A stretch of DNA of 64,000 bases from Homalodisca vitripennis (taxonomy: Eukaryota > Arthropoda > Insecta > Hemiptera > Cicadellidae): assembly GCF_021130785.1 (NCBI RefSeq), contig NC_060211.1, forward strand, positions 22,925,001 through 22,989,000, read 5' to 3'. The notes under the pieces are model-generated. The model ran no database searches. It saw only the letters and a program-made list of their open reading frames with translations, and was not told the origin of the DNA. Shown piece after piece: positions 10,667-23,420 of this stretch; within the stretch, counting starts at the first letter, position 1; the number at the start of each line of letters is the position of its first letter. The position numbers were made by a program, and so were the translations under genes.

Positions 10667-12169
10667 AAGAAGTCCAGGCCAACCACGTGATGCAATGCTC
10701 TATATCCTATTTTTTCATTCCCTTTGTTAATATTTGATTTAAATCAAGCCATAACTTACGGATCAAAACATACAGTATTTGACCCTATAAAAGCCCCCAA
10801 AACAGTCATAAATTGTTTTTTTATAGTAATTTCTTTCAGCTCTTCACATGTTTATGTAGATTATTAAGCCTATATTTTCAGGAACGAAATATATAATTCA
10901 CTCATCGGTATTAAACTGTTTTCAAATTACGGCACACATATAAACTCGGTATCTGTAACAATATACTCAGCCACTTGACAACACAAACATGGGAAATGTG
11001 ATTCCTTCGTTGTTCAGCCCACTTCTCTGGCTCATGAGGATACTTTTATCTACTAACGCATCTTTTGCAGATTGGATTTTCAAGTTTTATTTGTACTTGT
11101 ATGTAGGATAGTAACTAACAGATTGCTCTATTCATCTAAAGCCTATTCCTGACATAAAGTTAAATTCATTTCTTGTGTAACTAAACAGTTTCAACTGCCC
11201 AAAATAATATCCTATTCTCTTCAAAAACTAAATTTAAACCAAGAGTATTTCAGATATAATCTATATAATAAATATTTCTTATTTTGATTTATTTTTTAAT
11301 CACGCATTTGTAAAATAATTATGTTGTGCTAAAAGTTGTTTCTTTGAGGTAATATTCATTCTTTCGTATAAGATAAAAAGAATAAAAAAACTTAATGCTG
11401 TTCATTTTATTGTGTATACAATAGACAAGATTTATGTACTGCACAAAATTGATATAGCTAGTATTTACTGTATTCATGTAGGTTTCAAACATCATAGGTT
11501 GAAATTTCAAGATACCTGAAAACACAAATATTAGACTATTAGTATATAAAATGTTATAAAATAAGGAATATTTTACAACATAAATTTAATGATTGTGCTT
11601 TTTTTAGGGTGCCTGACATGAATTTAAAAGATAATGCCATACTCATATAAAATATTTAGTAACACGACAAAAAATTATAAATGTATTTGCCCCCCTATGT
11701 GAACAAATACTTTTATTATGGGCATGGCACTTTTGTAAATATAAATACAAATATTGATATAGTAATGCTAGACAGAAATAATCCACAAAAGTTATTTATA
11801 CAAGTGAAAATAGTAAGTAAGTGAAAATAAAAGTTTGTAAAAACATGTACGTTCAGCAAGAAAAAAAGTGTAACCGATTTTGTCTATTCTTCGTACGTTA
11901 TTTATTTAATTAAAAATAGATTTTCTTAACGTTTACGTACAATTTTTACTGGCTTATTTTACATCATTATCTTAAGAAATTAATTCTTTAAAAGTTTTGT
12001 TAAAGAATTTTACGTGTTTGTTACACATTTAACAAAGTTAATCTACTTGAAACCTAAATGAAACTTGTTTTTGGACACCGAATTTTGCGTATTTCTTCAG
12101 ATATCTTAAAAATTACTGCAGCTAGAGGTCTGGTACCAATTTTATTCAATTTTTCAGTTCAATTTGCAT

Positions 12170-12382
12170 AATATAAATACAATTTTACGTCCTGGGTAAC
12201 GCCCAAAATAATTTAATAGGGCTCCCTTTTAACGGTGGCACTGAAATCTGGGCGAAATCTTTCACTCTGTTTAGCTCGCTAACTAAGCGTTTCTGGACCT
12301 ATGTGTATATGAAATTTTTTCGTTATTTTCACCGTAAGAACAAGTCCTGACAGTTTCTCCGTTTCTTCATGGGACACCCTGT
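12170..12382 (-). mobile_element. Repeat with ACAGGGTGTCCCA terminus (left-arm copy)
   Basis: Read on minus it begins ACAGGGTGTCCCATGAAGAA, a terminus very common in insect interspersed repeats. The segment also has an unusually GC-rich, well-preserved body (GGGCGTTACCCAGGACG). The mirrored copy is at 17121-17333. The class is not determined. Confidence 0.5.
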
Positions 12383-13289
12383 ATAAATATACTAGAATAT
12401 ATTTATTTATATAAATATCATAGAAATCCAGAAACGGTACGGAAAATATTACTGTACTTTTACTTAAACTCTTTTAGTGTAGAGTCCAATTCGTATAACA
12501 ATAAACGGTGTGTGAAGTTAAATTGTAAGAAAAGGGCTTTCTATAAATAAAAGCTCAAACTCGAAATATGTTTTCGTATCTCAACATCTTGTACTTAATG
12601 TGTTTAATGAGATGGGTAGATGATACAGTTTTATTCACCCAAATTAGATTGAACAACAACTGCATCAAATTTGGATTAGGATTACCACAGGGGTTTACAA
12701 TGTTATTCACTAATCTGTGTAATCCTTATAGGCCACAAAAAGATCTTCAATATCTTAGCTGGCATGTGTCTGTTTTCATATTATTTTCTTTTTAGTAACC
12801 TGCATATCAAACTAAACTAAATGCTCCTTCTATGTAAAAAAAGGTAGGCACATATTTTGAACGTTTTTTTATTTTGGCTTTGGCTAACTGTGGCACATTG
12901 TGACTGATATTCTTCTCAATTTTTTTTCAAACATTTTGTTGACCTGTGTGTTAGTGTAGCCTACCCATTCTCCTGTAATGTCTTATGTGCTCTCCCTTTG
13001 CTGTATTCCAATTATATTTGCATGTGTATAGAAAGTGCAATTTAATTACCTATTCAATACGCAAAACTTCTTGGCTAGATTATGATGAGTCTATCAAAAT
13101 TTAGTTATACATTTATGTAGTATACGTGATTTTTGGATGTATTGCATCGTTTTCTAAGAAGTCATCAAGTCATCAGTCTTTACATTATAGCCAAATTACT
13201 CACATGTCATCATACAAACATTATGAAAAAATAAATGTTAAAATAACAACAACAAAAACTAGTATAAGTATAAAACATGTACTATATAC

Positions 13290-13500
13290 CAACTATTTGG
13301 AGACTTTTATTGCAATTCCGACGGTACTAGTTTCCACGAAATCCGTCAAGGTTTAAGCGAGCACAACCACTTTAAAAGTACGCTTGCACAAGCCAGGAGC
13401 AACAAACAACTGATACCTCTCAACTGTGACATGTTTGGATTGACGGATTGAGTTGAAAACAAGTACCGGTGGAACTGTAATAGAATTTTTCAAATAGTTG
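13290..13500. mobile_element. 211-bp MITE-like element with ~60-bp imperfect terminal inverted repeats (left arm)
   Basis: The ends are CAACTATTTG and CAAATAGTTG. Inside, GCAATTCCGACGGTACTAGT on the left pairs imperfectly with ACAGTTCCACCGGTACTTGT (reverse complement of the right), followed by ATCCGTCAA on both sides. There is no coding capacity of its own. The target duplication is unclear (possibly ATA). The mirrored copy lies at 16000-16210. Confidence 0.55.
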
Positions 13501-13860
13501 ATATTTATTAAATTTTTAAAAACTATACTGGTGTTTCTATATTGGACTTTAAAAATTTTAACAGACGCCATTCTGTTAATACTAAATAAAATAACAATAT
13601 GTTTTATTTTCCTCTTAGCTATTCAAAACCTATGTGCCAAAATTTGGTTTCTTTTTAGAGATAAAAGTTTGTTTATAAAAAATAAAAAATGGCGGCTAGC
13701 GGTTAAACGAAGTTGAAATTATAAAAAAGTTATTCTTCATTTTTAGCTTAGAATTACACATACAGTCTGAAAATGCATAGACAGCCTAACCTTTTTGTTA
13801 AACCTTGCCTATTGTCAAATGAATAAAACGTCAAGAAATGGTGGAATCGTCTGGAACTAG

Positions 13861-14521
13861 CCCTCATCCAAAATTGATGTATATTTCTTACGTCCAAGGA
13901 ACTGCTAGTAAAACAGATAGGATAATACAAATTTATAATTTCACACATTTTTTTATAATTGGATAACATTTATTTATTTATTTCAACCGCAAACGCCAAT
14001 TTTATACAGAAATAACAAAAAATAATTATGAACAAGATGTATTAAAGTTTTTCTTAGGAGCTAACAGGACAGAGAGTAAATAGTAACATACAATAAGGAG
14101 GCGTGACTAGCAAACAACATAGGCAACTACTGTAACAAGACTGGAAAGTGTAAAGACTAGTAAACACTTTATAGCTATAGAACATAGAGCCCTCATCCAA
14201 AATTGATGTATATTTCTTACGTCCAAGGAACTGCTAGTAAAACAGATAGGATAATACAAATTTATAATTTCACACACACATTTTTTTATAATTGGATAAC
14301 ATTTATTTATTTATTTCAACCGCAAACGCCAATTTTATACAGAAATAACAAAAAATAATTATGAACAAGATGTATTAAAGTTTTCTTAGGAGCTAACAGG
14401 ACAGAGAGTAAATAGTAACATACAATAAGGAGGCGTGACTAGCAAACAACATAGGCAACTACTGTAACAAGACTGGAAAGTGTAAAGACTAGTAAACACT
14501 TTATAGCTATAGAACATAGAG
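13861..14521. repeat. Tandem direct repeat of ~330 bp crossing the palindrome-1 inner edge
   Basis: 13861-14189 and 14190-14521 both begin CCCTCATCCAAAATTGATG and end TATAGAACATAGAG. They differ by short indels, such as CACACACACA versus CACACA. The first ~87 bp of each unit are also part of the palindrome arm, so the tandem duplication copied the arm edge into the spacer. Confidence 0.85.
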
Positions 14522-14706
14522 CCTAAGGAGAGCTATCAAAATAAGAAATAACAACAATATTAACAAAATAATATGAAGGAAAAACAGTAAATAAACTATA
14601 TAAAAAGGACTAACATCAGTAAAGAAGATAATTAAGATAACTGTAGGATAAACTAGAGTGGGATTGAGTCAACTGTGTATAGGGCTGCAGTTTTTTATAA
14701 TAACTA

Positions 14707-14760
<54 letters not shown>

Positions 14761-14945
14761 TAGTTATTATAAAAACTGCAGCCCTATACACAGTTGACTC
14801 AATCCCACTCTAGTTTATCCTACAGTTATCTTAGATTCTTTACTGATGTTAGTCCTTTTTGTATAGTTTATTTACTGTTTTTCCTTCATATTATTTTGTT
14901 AATATTGTTGTTATTTCTTATTTTGATAGCTCTCCTTAGGCTCTA
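14517..14945. repeat. Near-perfect ~190-bp-arm hairpin with a (TA)n loop in the palindrome-1 spacer
   Basis: 14517-14708 (TAGAGCCTAAGGAGAGC...) is mirrored by 14757-14945 (...GCTCTCCTTAGGCTCTA) around an uninterrupted (TA)n tract at 14709-14757. Another (TA)n tract follows at 14946-15010. The 80-codon frame here is made of hairpin and TA repeats and is not a gene. This is probably a fold-back element. Confidence 0.85.
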
Positions 14946-14947
14946 TA

Positions 14948-15010
<63 letters not shown>

Positions 15011-15011
<1 letters not shown>

Positions 15012-15555
15012 TAACAACAATAAAAATATCAGGTAACAATAACAAGAATAGAGGTTTGGTGAACAGTGAATAGGGCTATCATTTCAATTTATATAACTAA
15101 CAGAAAGGCTATAAATACTATAACAAATAAATATACAATAAACAACAACGAAAATAACAAAAAACAGAAACTGTAGAGGAGGCACTGGCACTATAATGAG
15201 AGGAGTCGACGGCCCCAGCATTAAGTAACATCACACAGAGCTCTCACTTTCCTTCTGAACGATGGTACAGACTCGTGGAAGAAATCCAGATGAGTTGAAG
15301 CCACCCCACCAGCAATTTGCACCTGCAGAATTGTGAATTTTGTGCAAGTACTGTTGTTTCATAGAATTCTATTACATATTCTGTTTTTCTGTTGTTTTAT
15401 GTCCCTAATAATATGATCACAAACCCATTTAGGTAACAAATGTTGTGTCCCTAATGTATAATTTGAATCACAATTATATGGTTCATTCATTTAGACTCTA
15501 GGCATACACAGATGAAACAGACCGTTCACTTATAATATAGCCGGCTTTACCGGTG
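15011..15555. other. Rest of the palindrome-1 spacer
   Basis: AT-rich sequence without a supportable frame. It includes a GC-richer patch at about 15180-15330 (GAGGAGTCGACGGCCCCAGC) that I cannot assign. Confidence 0.4.
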
Positions 15556-15999
15556 TGTGTGAAATTATAAATTTGTATTATCCTATCTGTTTTACTAGCA
15601 GTTCCTTGGACGTAAGAAATATACATCAATTTTGGATGAGGGCTAGTTCCAGACGATTCCACCATTTCTTGACGTTTTATTTATTTGACAATAGGCAAGG
15701 TTTAACAAAAAGGTTAGGCTGTCTATGCATTTTCAGACTGTATGTGTAATTCTAAGCTAAAAATGAAGAATAACTTTTTTATAATTTCAACTTCGTTTAA
15801 CCGCTAGCCGCCATTTTTATTTTTTATAAACAAACTTTTATCTCTAAAAGAAACCAAATTTTGGCACATAGGTTTGAATAGCTAAGAGGAAAATAAAACA
15901 TATTGTTATTTTATTTAGTATTAACAGAATGGCGTCTGTTAAAATTTTTAAAGTCCAATATAGAAACACCAGTATAGTATTTAAAAATTTAATAGATAT

Positions 16000-16210
16000 C
16001 AACTATTTGAAAAATTCTATTACAGTTCCACCGGTACTTGTTTTCAACTCAATCCGTCAATCCAAACATGTCACAGTTGAGAGGTATCAGTTGTTTGTTG
16101 CTCCTGGCTTGTGCAAGCGTACTTTTAAAGTGGTTGTGCTCGCTTAAACCTTGACGGATTTCGTGGAAACTAGTACCGTCGGAATTGCAATAAAAGTCTC
16201 CAAATAGTTG
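16000..16210. mobile_element. 211-bp MITE-like element (right arm)
   Basis: Mirror copy of 13290-13500, with the same CAACTATTTG ends and the same inner inverted repeats. Confidence 0.55.
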
Positions 16211-17120
16211 GTATATATACATGTTTTATACTTATACTAGTTTTTGTTGTTGTTATTTTAACATTTATTTTTTCATAATGTTTGTATGATGACATGTGAG
16301 TAATTTGGCTATAATGTAAAGACTGATGACTTGATGACTTCTTAGAAAACGATGCAATACATCCAAAAATCACGTATACTACATAAATGTATAACTAAAT
16401 TTGATAGACTCATCATAATCTAGCCAAGAAGTTTTGCGTATTGAATAGGTAATTAAATTGCACTTTCTATACACATGCAAATATAATTGGAATACAGCAA
16501 AGGGAGAGCACATAAGACATTACAGGAGAATGGGTAGGCTACACTAACACACACAGGTCAACAAAATGTTTGAAAAAAAATTGAGAAGAATATCAGTCAC
16601 AATGTGCCACAGTTAGCCAAAGCCAAAATAAAAAAACGTTCAAAATATGTGCCTACCTTTTTTTACATAGAAGGAGCATTTAGTTTAGTTTGATATGCAG
16701 GTTACTAAAAAGAAAATAATATGAAAACAGACACATGCCAGCTAAGATATTTGAAGATCTTTTTGTGGCCTATAAGGATTACACAGATTAGTGAATAACA
16801 TTGTAAACCCCTGTGGTAATCCTAATCCAAATTTGATGCAGTTGTTGTTCAATCTAATTTGGGTGAATAAAACTGTATCATCTACCCATCTCATTAAACA
16901 CATTAAGTACAAGATGTTGAGATACGAAAACATATTTTCGAGTTTGAGCTTTTATTTATAGAAAGCCCTTTTCTTACAATTTAACTTCACACACCGTTTA
17001 TTGTTATACGAATTGGACTCTACACTAAAAGAGTTTAAGTAAAAGTACAGTAATATTTTCCGTACCGTTTCTGGATTTCTATGATATTTATATAAAATAA
17101 ATATATTCTAGTATATTTAT

Positions 17121-17333
17121 ACAGGGTGTCCCATGAAGAAACGGAGAAAACTGTCAGGACTTGTTCTTACGGTGAAAATAACGAAAAAATTTCATATACA
17201 CATAGGTCCAGAAACGCTTAGTTAGCGAGCTAAACAGAGTGAAAGATTTCGCCCAGATTTCAGTGCCACCGTTAAAGGGAGCCCTATTAAAATTATTTTG
17301 GGCGTTACCCAGGACGTAAAATTGTATTTATAT
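17121..17333 (+). mobile_element. Repeat with ACAGGGTGTCCCA terminus (right-arm copy)
   Basis: Mirror of 12170-12382 in the other palindrome arm; it begins ACAGGGTGTCCCATGAAGAA. Confidence 0.5.
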
Positions 17334-20300
17334 TATGCAAATTGAACTGAAAAATTGAATAAAATTGGTACCAGACCTCTAGCTGCAGTAATTTTTAAGA
17401 TATCTGAAGAAATACGCAAAATTCGGTGTCCAAAAACAAGTTTCATTTAGGTTTCAAGTAGATTAACTTTGTTAAATGTGTAACAAACACGTAAAATTCT
17501 TTAACAAAACTTTTAAAGAATTAATTTCTTAAGATAATGATGTAAAATAAGCCAGTAAAAATTGTACGTAAAACGTTAAGAAAATCTATTTTTAATTAAA
17601 TAAATAACGTACGAAGAATAGACAAAATCGGTTTACACTTTTTTTTCTTGCTGAACGTACATGTTTTTACAAACTTTTATTTTCACTTACTTACTATTTT
17701 CACTTGTATAAATAACTTTTGTGGATTATTTCTGTCTAGCATTACTATATCAATATTTGTATTTATATTTACAAAAGTGCCATGCCCATAATAAAAGTAT
17801 TTGTTCACATAGGGGGGCAAATACATTTATAATTTTTTGTCGTGTTACTAAATATTTTATATGAGTATGGCATTATCTTTTAAATTCATGTCAGGCACCT
17901 CTAAAAAAAAGCACAATCATTAAATTTATGTTGTAAAATATTCCTTATTTTATAACATTTTATATACTAATAGTCTAATATTTGTGTTTTCAGGTATCTT
18001 GAAATTTCAACCTATGATGTTTGAAACCTACATGAATACAGTAAATACTAGCTATATCAATTTTGTGCAGTACATAAATCTTGTCTATTGTATACACAAT
18101 AAAATGAACAGCATTAAGTTTTTTTATTCTTTTTATCTTATACGAAAGAATGAATATTACCTCAAAGAAACAACTTTTAGCACAACATAATTATTTTACA
18201 AATGCGTGATTAAAAAATAAATCAAAATAAGAAATATTTATTATATAGATTATATCTGAAATACTCTTGGTTTAAATTTAGTTTTTGAAGAGAATAGGAT
18301 ATTATTTTGGGCAGTTGAAACTGTTTAGTTACACAAGAAATGAATTTAACTTTATGTCAGGAATAGGCTTTAGATGAATAGAGCAATCTGTTAGTTACTA
18401 GCTACTTGAAAATCCAATCTGCAAAAGATGCGTTAGTAGATAAAAGTATCCTCATGAGCCAGAGAAGTGGGCTGAACAACGAAGGAATCACATTTCCCAT
18501 GTTTGTGTTGTCAAGTGGCTGAGTATATTGTTACAGATACCGAGTTTATATGTGTGCCGTAATTTGAAAACAGTTTAATACCGATGAGTGAATTATATAT
18601 TTCGTTCCTGAAAATATAGGCTTAATAATCTACATAAACATGTGAAGAGCTGAAAGAAATTACTATAAAAAAACAATTTATGACTGTTTTGGGGGCTTTT
18701 ATAGGGTCAAATACTGTATGTTTTGATCCGTAAGTTATGGCTTGATTTAAATCAAATATTAACAAAGGGAATGAAAAAATAGGATATAGAGCATTGCATC
18801 ACGTGGTTGGCCTGGACTTCTTTTGTGTAAACACATAACTTAGTTTTTCGTGAAATCTATGTTGATATAAAAGATTTAGGATAGTATAAAAACTCGTAAA
18901 AAGTAAATTTTCGGTTTTAATTTATATTTATATTCGAAATTTTATATTTATAACGTGTAAAGGTAAAACGTTAAGATAAAAAATTGTATTACGTTATATT
19001 AGATGAAATCACATGATTTCTTTTACTTGTACTATTCTAAATGAGATACCTAAATATCAGTAAGTGATGTACACTAAAACTGGGCTAGGACAAAGTTATG
19101 GTAGGATAGATTCACAGATACCAGTTTGCTCAGTTTCAATAAACATTGGATTTTTGACACAGTACCTAGATAGATTCACATATTTCAGTCTAAAAATGTT
19201 TCAGTTGCCTATTAATTAGGGCCTTTCTTTGATATTTCTAACTTCGGTTTCATTTCTGTTATTACTTTTCCTTTAAAACTCATATTTTTTTTCTTGTTCT
19301 CCGAAAACTTGATAAAACTATATGCACACTAGTAATAGCATGTCATGACTATTGGTTTCTTCCGTTGACTCGGCTACTCTTCCTTCTTGTCTTTTTCTAG
19401 CACTTCCAGGACCTCTTACTTCCAAAACACTCACTCTTTTAAACTGCAAAAAATATCATACATAATTGCTTCAAAAGAAACCTCACTCAATTTCCCTAGG
19501 ATTACTTTTATTCACGGTAGCAGAACATGGCGGTCAATGCGGTGATTTTCCAAGTGCTTTAAACTATAAATGAGTACTTTTATTCACAGAAGAGTGGTTT
19601 AAAAACTAGTTTCACTCAGTAATCAATTCAAAAAATTATTTTATAAACGTGCTAATTTTCCTGTAATGTTTTATAAGTTTGAAGTGCCTGCTTTAGTTGG
19701 TTTTAATAATTTAATTTAAACATGTGCGGTTTATTAAGAAGTTACAGAAATTTACGCAGAACTTTCTTACAAAGTGATGGAATCACCAAATACAACTTAA
19801 GCAAGTACTGCAAATGTCTCACACATTATTACATATAGGATTGAAATGAAAAAAATACAAATTAATAGAGGTGACAAAACAGTAGTAGAAAGAAGGGAAG
19901 AAAATCAAGAGCTCTGGGTGAAAGCTATGGAAATGCAGCTCAAAGTCTAAATACCGGATTTTTATGAAATACAAAATGCCTGTTTAAACCTCTTTATACA
20001 GAGTTTACGTCACTTTAAAGACGATATCATCTGATTTTAATATAGTCAATGTTTATTTCAAAAATTAATGTTTGGAAACAGCACATTTCTCCCTTAATGA
20101 ATAATTAAGGGTACTGCAAGCAAAAAAAATTCATAAGGTACAAAAGGTATTGATAATAATAATAGTTTTGTAATTTGATAACATTTTAGAAGAGATAAAA
20201 GAATCCAAAAAGAATGAGAGTAAAATATACAAACGTAAATGGTTAAGAGGTCAATTTACATGCAGCTATATCACTTTATGGACTGATAAACAGTGAAAAA

Positions 20301-22226
20301 GATACTAAAAGATGCATAACATCCAGGTAATAAACTCATTAAAGACTTATGAACCTTTACCGCCACTGACGGACATATATATGAAGGAAATGAATCTGAT
20401 CCAAGAAATTTTCTGACAACAATTTTTATTTATTTCACTAATACATATAATTATAAATTTATCAATTATATTTAGTTCTGTTTTTAATATTAACAGTAAA
20501 ATACACTATATTCATATTATTACAATCGTATATATATAATTATATATATATATACATATATATATAAAATTATACATATATATATATATAATTATTAATA
20601 TAATAACGTTATGAGACAAAATCTTTTCAGTCATTACTAACTCTTAGTTCTATCCTTAAAACACAAAATATTCATTAAACAACAATTCTTATTCATTTTT
20701 AAAGCAGGTTGGTCTCGAATTGCTGTAACACCGCCATAAAACGAACAGGGTTGCTGTTTTCATAATGATTTTTCAGCAATTTAATAATTTTTGAATACAA
20801 CTTTACACATTAGTTTAAAACAAAAGTTCATTTTTCCATTTATGCTCTGAGACAACAGTTCTAAATAAATAGAACATTTTGATGAAGCGAAAGCCATTAC
20901 ATATGTTTCCCAACACAACTCCAATAAAGGACTTTCATAAAAGTTTGTAACAACTTTACTCTGGGAACTCTAGATGATACTGTAAACGGCAAACTTTGAA
21001 GTCACGTTTCATAACTTGAGTTTGTAGCGTTGAAGAGATAAACGATTCCTCAAGTGTCAATCTTGATTACACCACATTTTAAAGTACATAATGGCGTTTA
21101 GAATTATAATAGTTTTAATGTATAATTATGAAACAGGATGCGTTTTAAATTGAAATGATTAATTCGGTGGTTTCGCCTTCCGTAAACCATTAATAATCTC
21201 GTAGCCTTGGCGATAACACTATATCAACCCACTTAGGTTGAGAATCCAAATTAACAACCAAAGTATTTATTTAGATTTACGAGTTTTAACATGGAATTAG
21301 TTTCTCATTACTTCAGGTGTAACAACCACAAATTCGTAATTATTTCAAGCTGGTTTGTAACATGAAAACAAGAACGTTTACCCAATTACTTGGAATAACT
21401 TGTGGCATTCACCCACTTGAAATGAATAATGTTTACTGTTGTTTAAAATTTTAATATATTTTATTAATTTACTTATTCCTGAAAATAAGTTAACCAATAT
21501 ACGCCATACTGTTAAGAGCGGAATCATTTGAATCCAAATATATGAACAAATCTATATTAAAATTAATTTAATCAGACTTTTATCACCAAAAATTTCGTAA
21601 TTCATTTCGAAGAACATGTTAGTAATCTATTGTTCAGTGAAAAGTTAATAATGATTTAATTTTAATTATGACATGAGAAATTATTGGCAACGGCGTATTG
21701 TAAATAAGAACACGATGTTTTAAATTTTTATATACAATATTATTCTAAATTTAGAACAGCAAACAGCAATTTATACAGTTTACATCAATTTGGATTCAAA
21801 CAACTAATTTACATTGCATACGTATATATGATATAAAAAGTAAACACAATGATAAGTTGACCCACACGTATGTATTTGGAGGGATGGCTCTTTTTATGAA
21901 TTTACTGATTTCAATGCCTTATCCCCCAGTACGGAATAGGGCAAAGGATATTTTGTATTATCTATTTATTATATTTAAATATATAATATATAAGTTAAAT
22001 ATATTATTTTCCGTTATTAATTTATTGTGTTAATTGGATTAGCGTTAGTGAAGCCTATCAGTCGAGGGGCTGGAAAAATTGCATGTATCTTGTCTGCCTA
22101 TCTTTCTAACCGTCTGACAGTCGTTTGACAGGTATTTGGTCTTCCGATCATATGTCAGTTTAGTTACTTAAACGCATATGTTACAGATACGGCCAAATAC
22201 AAAATAATTGAATCGGAAAAAGTAAG

Positions 22227-22306
22227 CACTCTGTGGTGTAATGGTAGCACATTCACCCGGCAAGTGAGAGATACGGGTTCGACTCCCGGCGGAGCAAGTA
22301 CTTTTT
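22227..22306 (+). repeat. tRNA-like SINE head (left arm), with T5 terminator
   Basis: The D-arm TGGTGTAATGGTAGCAC (box A) and T-arm GGGTTCGACTCC (box B) are clear, and a T5 run follows at 22302-22306. The anticodon stem-loop TTCAC-CCGGCAA-GTGAG lacks U33, and the acceptor ends CACTCTG / CGGAGCA mismatch at two positions. A working tRNA is therefore unlikely; a tRNA-derived SINE or tRNA pseudogene fits. A SINE-type tail motif (TTTGATAAGATTCTCGCACA) occurs about 430 bp downstream at 22727. Confidence 0.6.
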
Positions 22307-22359
22307 GTGATTCAATGCTTATTTAAATTAAATAAGGCTATTGCCATTTATACGATTTA

Positions 22360-22402
<43 letters not shown>

Positions 22403-22859
22403 TAAAGGCAACACTGAGTTAGATACAGCTCTTGAGCTTTGTCTCCAATCAAATCTTAAGGGGTGTCTTGTCATTGTTCCAATACCTCCGTTAGTCTTAT
22501 AATGTTTGCTATTGGTATTTTTAAAAAGATCTAGAATAATACGGCTGGTGGTAATTGGAAGTATCCAATGACTATCTGGAGAGTTTATTGCTTTTTAATG
22601 AGTTTTTGGAAATTTGTATGGCTAAGCGATCTAAATGTTAGACTTCTGAATAAGACATATTAAAAGTTCAACTAATTTTTCCATTGAACTCGATTATTCA
22701 ATTAATTGACTTTCTTTCTTCGTTTGTTTGATAAGATTCTCGCACAGGCAGCAGCTCAAGAGATTGGACAGGATAAGGCTTAAAAGGATATTAATCTAGC
22801 CTTCAAAATCATATACAACCTAAACGACTCTGAATAATAATTTTTAAATATTTCAGTTA

Positions 22860-23420
22860 TTACAAAGCCTATTCATCTAGAAATTTGTCTATGGTAACAA
22901 TTCGACTGATGTCTCTACCTTCCCTAACCACGAAAGTAACAACCCTAAAATGAAAAGGAAGATACTCAACGTCGACGTTGTGGTAGTGATATTTTGGAGA
23001 AAACCGCTTAAATAAATAATATTACGCATAAAAGACTAATTAAATGTCTTAATTCTTTCCAAATCGGAATTGGTTTTAATATAATGTGTAAATTTGGATG
23101 GTATTATAATTTATTTTTACAAGGTTTTCGGAGACCTTAATTTTTCCACGAATACGGTTATTAAACCTGATTATTTAATGCTCTTTGGTAAGACTTGGTT
23201 TTTAACCAGAAAAGGATGAGAGACTTTGATAAATAAGGGCTTTACTTGATATTCACATGAATTATTAGTATGGTATCAAATTTATTGTATCTATTCATGT
23301 AGACATTTCTCCACCATGACAATGCGAGGTGTGTTTGTACCCTCCCTATACCAGACAATAACTTAGCTCCAAAATGAAAATGAAGATGCTCAATTTTGAC
23401 GTCTGTGGTAGTGATATTAG
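22860..23420. repeat. Diverged ~125-bp direct repeat within the palindrome-2 arm
   Basis: 22868-22993 and 23285-23420 share TATTCAT.TAGA, ACAAT.CGA, TACC.TCCCTA.CCA, AAAATGAAAA.GAAGAT, CTCAA and GTGGTAGTGATATT. This is an old repeat-family fragment present twice per arm. Confidence 0.5.

Larger units (their letters stand above)
10667..13947 (+). repeat. Palindrome 1, left arm (about 3.28 kb)
   Basis: This segment is repeated in reverse complement at 15556-18822. Anchors: GAAGTCCAGGCCAACCACGTG (trimmed here to its first 20 bases) at the outer edge is mirrored at 18803-18822, and the inner edge TATAATTTCACACA is mirrored at about 15556. Several short frames recur in both arms in mirrored order, for example the 68-codon frame at 11319-11525 and 17984-18190. 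The arms differ by scattered substitutions and small indels: the left arm keeps about 20 bp near 11090-11110 that the right arm lacks near 18405. I see no intact gene inside, only the AT-rich repeat pieces listed separately. Confidence 0.9.
15556..18822 (-). repeat. Palindrome 1, right arm
   Basis: Inverted copy of 10667-13947 with a spacer of about 1.6 kb between them. Its outer edge (18822) lies one base from the start of palindrome 2. Two mismatches near 15975-16000 against the left arm, plus small indels, show the arms are similar but not identical. Confidence 0.9.

Noticed and set aside
14794..15036. Hydrophobic 80-codon frame that looks like a membrane protein
   Set aside because: Made of a hairpin arm and (TA)n repeats.
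22227..22297. Functional tRNA gene
   Set aside because: Position 33 is not T, acceptor ends mismatch, and the surroundings are repeat-like; a SINE head fits better.
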